A stretch of DNA of 64,000 bases from Terriglobia bacterium (GTDB taxonomy: Bacteria; Acidobacteriota; Terriglobia; Bryobacterales; Bryobacteraceae): contig JAIQEX010000014.1 of NCBI GenBank assembly GCA_020073615.1, positions 1-64,000 of the forward strand, given 5' to 3'. The notes beneath the pieces are model-generated. The model saw only the letters and a list, made by a program, of their open reading frames with translations, ran no database searches and was not told the origin of the DNA. Each line of letters begins with the position of its first letter. Within the stretch, counting starts at the first letter, position 1. The position numbers and the translations under genes are program-made. Positions 1 to 7,259 of this stretch are shown here, piece after piece.

Positions 1-1
1 C

Positions 2-109
2 CACCACCAGCCCGACCCCGCTCACCGGCCCGAGAGCAAACTCGAAGCTGCCTATCACAAGGCCGACAAGGCCATCCAGCAAATCGTTGACCTGCTTGCT
101 GCAGCGTGA
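2..109 (+). CDS. C-terminal fragment of an unrecognised protein
   Basis: An open frame enters from the left edge and ends at TGA 107-109, giving the last 35 residues of a protein. The segment starts with a His/Pro-rich stretch and ends in an amphipathic helix of the type KLEAAYHKADKAIQQIVDLL followed by three alanines. Codon use matches the GC-rich neighbours, so I take it as a real C-terminus. Too little is present to name a family. The next gene begins 63 bases downstream on the same strand. Confidence 0.45.
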   Translation, partial: HHQPDPAHRPESKLEAAYHKADKAIQQIVDLLAAA

Positions 110-172
110 TGTTACACCAAAAATGTTGAAGTATTCTTGTTTACGATCTCCGATTTAAGAATCTAAGCTGTT

Positions 173-961
173 ATGCTTGGTGACGCAAAAGTGAATCCGC
201 CAACCTTACGCGCGGTCATCGTGGACGACGAGGAACTGGCGCGCGGGTTCCTGCGCGAAATGCTGCGCGCCCACCCCGAAATCGAAATCGCCGCCGAGTG
301 CGCCAACGGCTTCGAAGCGGTGAAGGCCATCGCCGAGACCCGCCCCGGCCTGCTATTCCTGGACATTCAGATGCCCAAGCTCGACGGTTTCGAGGTGCTG
401 GAGCTGATCGACCCCGGCCCGGCGGTGGTCTTCGTCACCGCCTACGATCAGTACGCCATGCGCGCGTTCGACGCACACGCCGTGGACTACCTGCTGAAGC
501 CCTTCGGCGCGGAGAGGTTCGAGCGCGCGCTGGAACGGGCGAAATCGCGGCTGGGAGAGAAATTGCCGCCGCAGCTCCTGTCCGCCGTGCGCGGACCGGC
601 GGGGCGGCCGCAGCGCATGGTGGTGCGAGACGGCACGCGCGTGCACGTGATTCCCATCGATAAGCTCGATTACGTGGAGGCCCAGGACGATTACGTGGCG
701 CTGCACAGCGCCGGCAGGAGCTACCTCAAACAGCAGCCCATCGCCGAGGTGGAAGCGCTGCTGGACCCGGCGCGCTTCGTGCGCATTCACCGCTCGGCCA
801 TCGTCAATCTGGAGCGCGTGGCGCGCATCGAGCCGTACGGAAAGGAGAGCCGCGTGGCCGTTCTTGGCGACGGCACGCAGCTTCCCGTCAGCCGCGCCGG
901 CTATGCCCGGCTGCTCGAGGCCATGGGGGATTCGCACGGCAGCCGCAACACCACGCGGTAG
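173..961 (+). CDS. LytTR-family response regulator (CheY-like receiver + LytTR DNA-binding domain)
   Basis: Predicted cytoplasmic two-component response regulator of 262 residues, the usual length for the LytR/AlgR family. The receiver domain (about 11-125) has the acidic pocket Asp18-Asp19, the phospho-acceptor Asp64 in LFLDIQMP, Thr89 and the conserved Lys109 in LLKPF. A LytTR domain (about 150-255) follows, with the typical IDYVEAQDDYV-like and FVRIHRSAIVNL-like strands. ATG 173 is used; GTG 191 is an alternative because the first six residues look unconserved. The last 61 bases overlap, tail to tail, the LytS-type kinase on the other strand, its likely partner. Family and domains are clear; the target promoters are unknown. 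Confidence 0.93.
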   Translation: MLGDAKVNPPTLRAVIVDDEELARGFLREMLRAHPEIEIAAECANGFEAVKAIAETRPGLLFLDIQMPKLDGFEVLELIDPGPAVVFVTAYDQYAMRAFDAHAVDYLLKPFGAERFERALERAKSRLGEKLPPQLLSAVRGPAGRPQRMVVRDGTRVHVIPIDKLDYVEAQDDYVALHSAGRSYLKQQPIAEVEALLDPARFVRIHRSAIVNLERVARIEPYGKESRVAVLGDGTQLPVSRAGYARLLEAMGDSHGSRNTTR

Positions 962-1962
962 ACTGCGCCCTCGGCGCGCGCGTCGAAACGCGCCTCCTCG
1001 CCATAGCGCACTTCCAGCCGGCGGCGCACGTGGGTCAGACCGAGGCCCAGGTTGTTCCCCGAACCGCTGGCCGGCGTGGTTTCCGGATCGAAAGCGTTCT
1101 CCAGCGTGATCGACACCGCCGCGCCGCGCCGCTGGGCGGCGAGCCGGATCAACCCGCCCTCCACCAGGCCCGCGATGCCGTGCTTGACCGCGTTCTCGAC
1201 CAGCGGTTGCAGCAGCAGGGCGGGCACCGCGCACTCCTCGCACGCGGGCTCGATCTGTTCCTCCACGCGCAGGCGCTCGCCGAAGCGCACCTGCTCCACT
1301 TGCAGGTAGCTCCTCGCCAAGCCGAGTTCCTCGCGCAGGGGAATGCTCTCGCGCGCGCCCAGGCCCAGGCTTTCGCGCAGGAAACCGGCCAGGCGTACGC
1401 ACATTTCGCGGGCGCGCGCGCCGTCGAGCGTGGCCAGCGCGGCGATGGAGTGAAGGCTGTTGAACAGAAAATGGGGATTCAGATGCATGCGCAGCGCCTG
1501 CAGTTCCGCTTCGCGCGCCATGGTGCGGGCCTCGGCGGCGCGGCGTTCCGCGTCCCGGGACGTGGCCACCGCCAGGGCGGCATAATGCAGCACCGCGGAA
1601 AACAGGTAGAGCAGCACGCCCATGCCGAACAGTAGAGCGGGCCGCCCCGCGGGCCGCCCCAACAGCGATTCGGCCACCCGCGCAGCGGCGGCCATCATCA
1701 ATCCGCCGGCCACCGCGGCGGCCCCGAATGTGGTCAGCAGGCCCGGCACGCGGGAGAACTCCAGGGGCTGAGTGCGGCAGATGTACCACGGCGACAGACA
1801 CACGAAAGCGTACACCAGGCAGGCCGGCGCAAGCGTCGCCGCCGCATCGCGCCACGACACTCCGCCCGCGGCCCAGGTCACATAGACCAGCAGCGCCGCG
1901 AGCGGAATCCACGCCGCCACGTACAAGGACAGGCGGCGCCCCGAGGTCAGAATGGGATGCAT
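901..1962 (-). CDS. LytS-type sensor histidine kinase (His_kinase + HATPase_c)
   Basis: Membrane sensor kinase of 353 residues. The first 140 residues hold about four hydrophobic helices without a recognisable extracellular sensor domain. The His_kinase domain has the LNPHFLFNSLHSI motif with the phosphorylatable His164, and a HATPase follows with LLQPLVENAVKHG (N box) and a GLGLTHVRRRL glycine box. It would phosphorylate the LytTR regulator encoded opposite. It lies 6 bases downstream of the LiaF-like gene on the same strand, suggesting co-transcription and a cell-envelope stress role. The 3' end runs 61 bases into the 3' end of the regulator gene, so full-length transcripts of the two would be antisense there. 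Confidence 0.92.
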   Translation of the reverse strand: MHPILTSGRRLSLYVAAWIPLAALLVYVTWAAGGVSWRDAAATLAPACLVYAFVCLSPWYICRTQPLEFSRVPGLLTTFGAAAVAGGLMMAAAARVAESLLGRPAGRPALLFGMGVLLYLFSAVLHYAALAVATSRDAERRAAEARTMAREAELQALRMHLNPHFLFNSLHSIAALATLDGARAREMCVRLAGFLRESLGLGARESIPLREELGLARSYLQVEQVRFGERLRVEEQIEPACEECAVPALLLQPLVENAVKHGIAGLVEGGLIRLAAQRRGAAVSITLENAFDPETTPASGSGNNLGLGLTHVRRRLEVRYGEEARFDARAEGAVYRVVLRLPCESPMASSSRA

Positions 1963-1968
1963 CGCCGG

Positions 1969-2700
1969 TCAGTTCTTTACGCCGACGCCGCCGAAGATGG
2001 CCACACCCTTCACGAGGAGCCGTTTTACTTCCGGCCCCTGAGGGGGCTGCACCGTTCGGTCGTCAAAGCCGCCGAAGATCGGAACGCCCTCGAGGACCAC
2101 CATCCAGTTTTCCGGAACCTTGATTTCGGAGCCGCCGAAAATAGTGGCGACTTCGAGCGTGGCGGAGTCTCCCGCCATGCCCGCCTTGCGCAGGTCGAGG
2201 TTGACGCCGCCGAACATGGCTGCCAGGTGGCCGCCGCGAAAATCCCCGCCCACGAACTTGCGGTTGCTCCCGCCGAAGATGGCCACCAGGTTCACCTCGC
2301 CGTCCGCGGACGCCGCGTCGCGCGGGCCGAACCACGACCCCGGCCACCACACCCGGTTGGCCAGCATCAGGAGGCCGGCGCCGATCAGGAACAGCGGCCA
2401 CAGTTCCCAAATATCCACGCGGAGGTAGCCCAGGTTGTCGGCCAGGATCAGCCCGCCCGCGCCCATCAGCAGGGCGCCGGCGACGCGGCCGCCCGCAAAG
2501 GTGGAATCCACCAGTTTGACCAGCCCGATGGCGATCAGAATTACCGGCCAGTAAGCGAGCCAGTTGTTGACATAAACGATATGGAGATTGCCGAGAAGAA
2601 AGAGCACGCCGATGGCGATCACGATGAGCGCCGGCACCAGGCTCACATGCGCGCCCCAGCGCGGGGCGCGGCGGGAATCTTGCGGTTGCATGATCATCAT
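1969..2700 (-). CDS. LiaF-like/DUF5668 membrane protein
   Basis: Small membrane protein of about 243 residues. Four hydrophobic helices fill the N-terminal half, in the pattern of LiaI/LiaF-like (DUF5668) domains such as LIVIAIGVLFLLGNL. A beta-rich C-terminal half repeats an IFGG motif five times (AIFGGS, AMFGGV, TIFGGS, PIFGGF, AIFGGV), the signature of the 'cell wall-active antibiotics response' C-terminal domain. LiaF-type proteins modulate envelope-stress two-component systems, and this gene ends 6 bases before the LytS-type kinase. The start is uncertain: ATG at 2700, 2697 or 2691, and GTG at 2739 are all in frame, none with a strong ribosome site. I chose 2700 because the extra N-terminus from 2739 is Arg-rich and not helix-like. 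Confidence 0.82.
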   Translation of the reverse strand: MMIMQPQDSRRAPRWGAHVSLVPALIVIAIGVLFLLGNLHIVYVNNWLAYWPVILIAIGLVKLVDSTFAGGRVAGALLMGAGGLILADNLGYLRVDIWELWPLFLIGAGLLMLANRVWWPGSWFGPRDAASADGEVNLVAIFGGSNRKFVGGDFRGGHLAAMFGGVNLDLRKAGMAGDSATLEVATIFGGSEIKVPENWMVVLEGVPIFGGFDDRTVQPPQGPEVKRLLVKGVAIFGGVGVKN

Positions 2701-2815
2701 GATTTCAGGGTACGGACGGGCCGTGCGCGAGGCCCGCACTTTTCGGCGAACGTCCGCCGGTTACCGGCGAACGGCGGCGATGGGGTAGGCCTCCAGGTGG
2801 TCCTCCCGGCCGACC

Positions 2816-4837
2816 CTACTGACCCTTCTTGTCGTCTTTGCGCTCGCCCTTCTTGTCGGGTTTCTTTTCGACCTTCTTTTCGCCCCCGCGTTTGGGCGGC
2901 TCCTCGGCCTTGCGCTCCGCGGGCCGCGGCGGCGTTTCCACCTGCCGCTCGACGGGCCGGGCGGGCGGCTCCGCCTTGCGCTCCGCCGGCCGCGGCGGTG
3001 TCTCCACCTGCCGCTCGACGGGCCGGGCGGGCGGCTCCACTCTGCGCTCCGCCGGCCGCGGCGGTGTCTCCACCTGCCGCTCGACGGGCCGGGCGGGCGG
3101 CTCCACTCTGCGCTCCGCCGGGCGCGGGGGCGTTTCCACCTGGCGCTCCACCGGGCGCGGCGGCTGCTGCGCGGCGGGCGGGGGAGTGCGGACCGGTTCC
3201 TGCACCGGGCGCTGCGGGCGGTCGTTGCGCGGGATGTTCTCACGCGTTACCGGCGGCGGCTGCGGCGGCTGCGGCGGCCGCGCGCTCGGCGGGGCCGCCT
3301 GCCGGCGGGAATCCGGCTGCCCGCCCTGTGGAGGCGTGACGCGCCGCACCATGGGCGCGCGCGCGGGAGCATTGCCCCGCAGGCGGTTCTCCGTCGCGGC
3401 GTCGAGCGGCCGGCCCTGATTGGCCTGCAGCGCCTGCTGCTTGGCGGCGAAAGGAACCGGCGGCGGCGCCGGCGCCGACCGGGCCACTACCGGCCGCTCC
3501 GCGTACCGCGCCGGCGGGGCTGCGGCGGCGCCGCGATCGGGCTGCCCCAGCACGCTCCGCCGCTCGGGCGCCACCTGCGCCGTGGTGCCCACTACTGGCG
3601 CCTGCGCCATGTCGCGGGCGTTCACCGCCATGGCGTGATCGCGTACCGGGCGCGCCGAAACGAAGGCATCGCGCGGCACCGCGGTCACCGCGCCCTGTAC
3701 GTTCTGGTTGACGTAGCGGACATTGGTCACGTTGACGTTGTTGATTACCGTCACATTGGTGACGTGCGTAACGTTCACGCGCTGAACGTAGACCTCGCTC
3801 ACGTGGTAAGCCGGCCGGTACACCTCGCGCGGCCCCAACGGGAACCAGGCCACGCCGCCGCCTATACCCACCGCGACACCGAAGCGCGGGCCGCCGACGA
3901 AGGCCACCAGCGCCGGTGCGTACACCGGGCGCGCCACCATCGTCCCCGGCACCCACACCCAGCCGCCGCCGAAGTACGCCCACCGGCCGTAATGGAAGGG
4001 CGCGAAGCCCCACGGCGCATCGTCCACCCACGTCCAGCCCCACGGCTCCACCCAGGCCCAGTGGCCGTAGCGATACGGCGCCCACCCCACCGCGACCGTC
4101 CGCGGCGCCCAGACCCATCCATATTCCGCCTCCTCGCGCCAGGTGCCGTATTCGTCCAGGTCCTCGCTGCCGGTCATTTCGCGGGAAACGTATTGCGCCG
4201 ATTGCGGCCGCTCTTCGCGGCGGTCGCGCTCTTCGCTCCAACGGTCGAAGTCGTCGCGCGGCGGCGCCGCGCCGATATCCTGGGTCGCCGCATCCATCCC
4301 GATGAGGCGCGCGCTCTCGCCCGCGCGCACCGAAAACGCGGCGTCCCCGCCGGTCACTTCCGCCTCTCCCTCGCGCACCGCCACGACGCTGATGGCGTTA
4401 TCGCCATCGACATTGATGCGATACTCGCCCGGGCGCACGAGCGACACCGCCACGTTGGGCGTATCCACTTCGAAAGTCTCGTCCTCGCCCAGGCTGCGCA
4501 GGCGCACGTCGAGCGAGCCCTGGGTGAGGCTGAGCTGCACGGTGCGGTCGTCCAGGTTGAGAATGCCCAGCGCGGTCCGCGAGCTCATGCGGATGGCCGT
4601 GGAGCCGATGTGCATTTCCGTCTGCGCGCCGTCCTCGGTCCACAGATGGTCGCCGCTGGTGAGCGGGTAGTTCAGCGTGGCCGCCGTCCACTCCTCCACG
4701 CTGCCCGGCCGGAACGAGACCGCGCCGCTCTGGTAATTCAAGCGGGCCACGCGCGACGGGGGATCGCCCGCATCCGCCATGGCCGAAGCCGCCGAAAGCA
4801 TCAGAATGGCCGCCAGGTATTCTGTTGTGCGCATCAT
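2816..4837 (-). CDS. Secreted FecR-like/DUF6600 protein with Pro/Glu/Arg repeat tail
   Basis: Exported protein of about 673 residues. A signal peptide (MMRTTEYLAAILMLSAASAMA) is followed by a FecR-like beta domain (about 30-190), then a Trp/Tyr-rich segment (about 225-340) with GWVWAP, GHWAWVEPWGWTWVDD and GRWAYFGGGWVWVPG, typical of DUF6600. An Asn/Val-rich stretch (NVTNVTVINNVNVTNV) comes next, and the last third is Pro/Arg/Glu rich with four copies of a 22-residue unit before a Lys-rich end. The start is set by AGAGGA seven bases before ATG 4837; an earlier in-frame ATG at 4858 lacks such a site. Such proteins are common in Acidobacteriota, and the function is unknown. A periplasmic or surface-bound structural role is an inference. 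Confidence 0.85.
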   Translation of the reverse strand: MMRTTEYLAAILMLSAASAMADAGDPPSRVARLNYQSGAVSFRPGSVEEWTAATLNYPLTSGDHLWTEDGAQTEMHIGSTAIRMSSRTALGILNLDDRTVQLSLTQGSLDVRLRSLGEDETFEVDTPNVAVSLVRPGEYRINVDGDNAISVVAVREGEAEVTGGDAAFSVRAGESARLIGMDAATQDIGAAPPRDDFDRWSEERDRREERPQSAQYVSREMTGSEDLDEYGTWREEAEYGWVWAPRTVAVGWAPYRYGHWAWVEPWGWTWVDDAPWGFAPFHYGRWAYFGGGWVWVPGTMVARPVYAPALVAFVGGPRFGVAVGIGGGVAWFPLGPREVYRPAYHVSEVYVQRVNVTHVTNVTVINNVNVTNVRYVNQNVQGAVTAVPRDAFVSARPVRDHAMAVNARDMAQAPVVGTTAQVAPERRSVLGQPDRGAAAAPPARYAERPVVARSAPAPPPVPFAAKQQALQANQGRPLDAATENRLRGNAPARAPMVRRVTPPQGGQPDSRRQAAPPSARPPQPPQPPPVTRENIPRNDRPQRPVQEPVRTPPPAAQQPPRPVERQVETPPRPAERRVEPPARPVERQVETPPRPAERRVEPPARPVERQVETPPRPAERKAEPPARPVERQVETPPRPAERKAEEPPKRGGEKKVEKKPDKKGERKDDKKGQ
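2939..3202 (-). repeat. Tandem 66-bp coding repeat, about 4 copies
   Basis: Within the FecR-like gene the sequence CACCTGCCGCTCGACGGG (plus-strand sense; the last copy is slightly diverged) recurs at 2939, 3005, 3071 and 3137, exactly 66 bases apart. Each unit encodes 22 residues of the form RPVERQVETPPRPAER[R/K][V/A]EPPA. The first three copies are nearly identical at DNA level, which suggests recent unit duplication and likely copy-number variation between strains. Confidence 0.9.
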
Positions 4838-4926
4838 GATCGGGTCCTCTAATCCCATTAGACACCTTCGGGTCTGAAGAGATTTCGGCGGGTTTCATTA
4901 AAATTGGGCAACCCGCGGCACCGCGG

Positions 4927-5613
4927 CTATCCTGGCTTCTGCAGCCACAGGTAGCAGTGGTTGCCGATGCGGCCGGCGCGCGGGGAGCGGAGCAGCAGCA
5001 AGTCGAGGTAGCGCAGCGGAAACAGCAGCCAGCCCAGGATGCCGTGGGCGGCCGCGCGCCAGGCGCGCCAGGGGAACAACAGCTTGGCGTATTCGATGGT
5101 GAAGACCAGGAGGGTTGCGGTGGGACCGGTGCGCCATCCCTCGGCGGCCACGGTCAGGTTGCCGGCCATGCTCTTGAGGCCGTCGGGGGTGAAGCGGCGA
5201 TAGTCGCGCGGGTACTCGTGAAACGGGTGGCAGAACGGGGTCACCAGGTGGACGTAACCGCCGGGAGCGAGCACGCGCTCGATCTCGCGCATGACCAGTT
5301 CCGGGCAGCGCACATGCTCCAGGACGGCGTCGCATTCCACGCGTGTGAAGAGGGCGGAGGGGAAGGGCAACTGCTGCGCGTCGGCGGCGACATCGACTCC
5401 GGGGATGGGCAGCAGGTCGAGATTGACATAGCCTGCGACCGTGCGGCCGGCGCCGCCGATGTAGAGATTCCAGCGGCCGAGCGGAAAATCCTTCGGTTCG
5501 GCGGGATTCATGATGAAGAGCGCGGGAGGTTCGAGCAGGCGGCGCAGGCGGTCGCGCCAGTGGCGCGAGAAGCGGCGGCGGTAGAGTTGCTCGAGCGAAG
5601 AAGGGGTGGCCAC
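4927..5613 (-). CDS. SAM-dependent methyltransferase (class I, Methyltransf_11-like)
   Basis: Cytosolic protein of about 228 residues. It has a short Rossmann-type methyltransferase core: the AGYVNLDLLPIPGVDVAADAQQLPF segment (motif I/II region), ECDAVLEHV (motif IV-like) and MREIERVLAPGGYVHLVTPF (post-motif). The glycine-rich motif I (YIGGAGRTVAG) is shorter than in classical enzymes. The GTG start at 5613 lies 5 bases after the trehalase stop, so the two are probably translationally coupled. An internal ATG at about 5511 would begin just before the recognised core. The C-terminus is hydrophobic (ILGWLLFPLRYLDLLLL), suggesting membrane association. The substrate is not identifiable; such enzymes often modify sugars, lipids or quinone precursors. 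Confidence 0.75.
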   Translation of the reverse strand: MATPSSLEQLYRRRFSRHWRDRLRRLLEPPALFIMNPAEPKDFPLGRWNLYIGGAGRTVAGYVNLDLLPIPGVDVAADAQQLPFPSALFTRVECDAVLEHVRCPELVMREIERVLAPGGYVHLVTPFCHPFHEYPRDYRRFTPDGLKSMAGNLTVAAEGWRTGPTATLLVFTIEYAKLLFPWRAWRAAAHGILGWLLFPLRYLDLLLLRSPRAGRIGNHCYLWLQKPG

Positions 5614-5618
5614 GGGGA

Positions 5619-7259
5619 CTATGGGACGGCGTGGGCCGCCGCCGGTTCGCGCTCCAGCAGTTTCTTCTGCTCGCCGGGCGGCAGTTGGTCGTAGAGCGCA
5701 GTGAAGGCGGCGTTGGTCCAGCCGAAACCGGCTTCGTTCGAATGGTAGCCGAACCGGATGTCGGCGGCGATGGCGGTGCGGCGGCGGACCACATCGTACT
5801 TCTCGACAATGACTCCGAGGCGCCGGTACTCCTCGTCCACCAGCGACAGGAACGCGCGCGAGATGCGATCGGCTTCGCTCTGGTAGCCGTAGCGCCGCAG
5901 TCCCTGGACGGCGATCATTTCCAGCGGGGCCCAGGCGAAGGGCGCATCCCACTGATTGCCGCTCACATTGATGCTGGTTTGCAGGCCTCCGGGCCGCTCG
6001 AACTGCGGCAGGTTGCGCACCACCGCGGCCGCCTGCTCGCGGCTGGCGAAGCCGGCCCACAGCGGATAGAACGTGGTCAGGAACGGATAGTGCCGCAGGC
6101 GGTGGTGCACGTATTCGTAGTCGAAGTAGAGACCCGCCTCGTTGTCCCACATCAGGCGGTTGATGCGCGCGGCGCGCTCCTGGGCGCGCTTCTCCCACGG
6201 GCCGGCATCGTTTGCGCGGCCGAGGATGCGCAGGATCTCAGCGGTCTCGGTCTCCATAAGGTAGAGCAGGGAGTTCAGGCAGACCGGATTGTAGTGGATG
6301 ATGTCGATATTGAATTTGCCGAAGCGGTCCGAAGGATCGAAGCCGGATTCGCGCATGGAGCGGTCGCCCTTGTAGAACAGCGTGGTGAGTATGTCGCGCC
6401 CGGGGTCGAAGTATTCGCCCACGTCGTAGTCGTCCACTTTGTGGGTGCGGAAGTACTGCTTGATCAGGTCGTAGTGCGTGCGTCCCTCGGCGTCCTTTTC
6501 GGCGGAGAGCACTTCGGGCGCTGGTCCGTCACCCAGGTCGTAATAGCGCGAGAGACCGGTTTCGGGGGTGAGGTGCGGCTCGGTGGTCCAGAAAGCGTAA
6601 TACTTCTCGATGGCGGGAAGGGCGGCGGCCAGCCACTTGCGGTCCTGCGTCTTGCGGTACACGCCCAGCACCATTTGAGTAAGGAAGGGCGGCTGCGACC
6701 GCGTCAGATAGTAAGTACGGTTGGCGTTGAGTATCTTGCCGTACTCGCGGATCTCGTAGAGGAAGTTATCGGCTAAGTCCTTCGCTAAGTCGACTTCGCC
6801 ATCGCGCAGCAGACCCACCTGGATGAAGTAACTGTCCCAGCCGTACATCTCGTTGAAGCGGCCGCCGGGAACGACATAGGGGTGTGGCAGATACAACAGG
6901 CCGTGCACGCGCAGCGCGGCGGCGTCGGCGGGGAGTGCGCGAAGCTGGATCTTCGCAAGATCCGCGGGCGGCATCTCCTGGCGCAACTGGCGCTCGATGC
7001 GCGCCAGGTCCTCGTGAGGGGAAACGTAGACCGGCCAGCGGTCATCCGCGCCGGGCTGAAACTTGGGATCGGCCGCGGCTTTGGCGAGCATGCGATTGGA
7101 GCGTGTGAGCACGGCCCAGGTCTGTTTGATGTAGGCCAGGATGGGCTCGTGCGCCTGCGCCGGTTCCTGCGGGCGCGCCAGGACGGCGAACGCCGCGAGC
7201 GAAAGCGCCAGCGCGCACAGCGCACGGCGGCCGGTGCGCACTCGAGATGAGATTACCAT
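5619..7259 (-). CDS. treA: GH37 trehalase (alpha,alpha-trehalase), exported
   Basis: Hydrolyses trehalose to two glucoses. The 546-residue length is typical of the GH37 alpha/alpha-barrel family. The N-terminus is a signal peptide (RRALCALALSLAAFAVLA), so the enzyme is probably periplasmic. Trehalase signature 1 is at about 131-145 (PGGRFNEMYGWDSYF) and signature 2 further on (QWDAPFAWAP). The catalytic Asp region reads RESGFDPSDRFG and the base region VEKYDV, both matching active GH37 enzymes. The start ATG 7259 overlaps the stop of the upstream glycosidase by 7 bases, indicating an operon. GH37 is clear, but relatives with other specificities exist, so trehalose as substrate is likely rather than proven. 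Confidence 0.88.
   Translation of the reverse strand: MVISSRVRTGRRALCALALSLAAFAVLARPQEPAQAHEPILAYIKQTWAVLTRSNRMLAKAAADPKFQPGADDRWPVYVSPHEDLARIERQLRQEMPPADLAKIQLRALPADAAALRVHGLLYLPHPYVVPGGRFNEMYGWDSYFIQVGLLRDGEVDLAKDLADNFLYEIREYGKILNANRTYYLTRSQPPFLTQMVLGVYRKTQDRKWLAAALPAIEKYYAFWTTEPHLTPETGLSRYYDLGDGPAPEVLSAEKDAEGRTHYDLIKQYFRTHKVDDYDVGEYFDPGRDILTTLFYKGDRSMRESGFDPSDRFGKFNIDIIHYNPVCLNSLLYLMETETAEILRILGRANDAGPWEKRAQERAARINRLMWDNEAGLYFDYEYVHHRLRHYPFLTTFYPLWAGFASREQAAAVVRNLPQFERPGGLQTSINVSGNQWDAPFAWAPLEMIAVQGLRRYGYQSEADRISRAFLSLVDEEYRRLGVIVEKYDVVRRRTAIAADIRFGYHSNEAGFGWTNAAFTALYDQLPPGEQKKLLEREPAAAHAVP

Noticed and set aside
2939-3202. Regular 66-bp repeats considered as a CRISPR array
   Set aside because: Repeats are contiguous, in frame and encode a Pro/Glu/Arg repeat; there are no unique spacers and no cas genes.
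1957-3339. Long forward open frame (460 codons) opposite the LiaF-like and FecR-like genes
   Set aside because: Antisense to two recognisable genes. Its translation is His/Arg/Ala-rich without domains, as expected from mirrored GC-rich codons.
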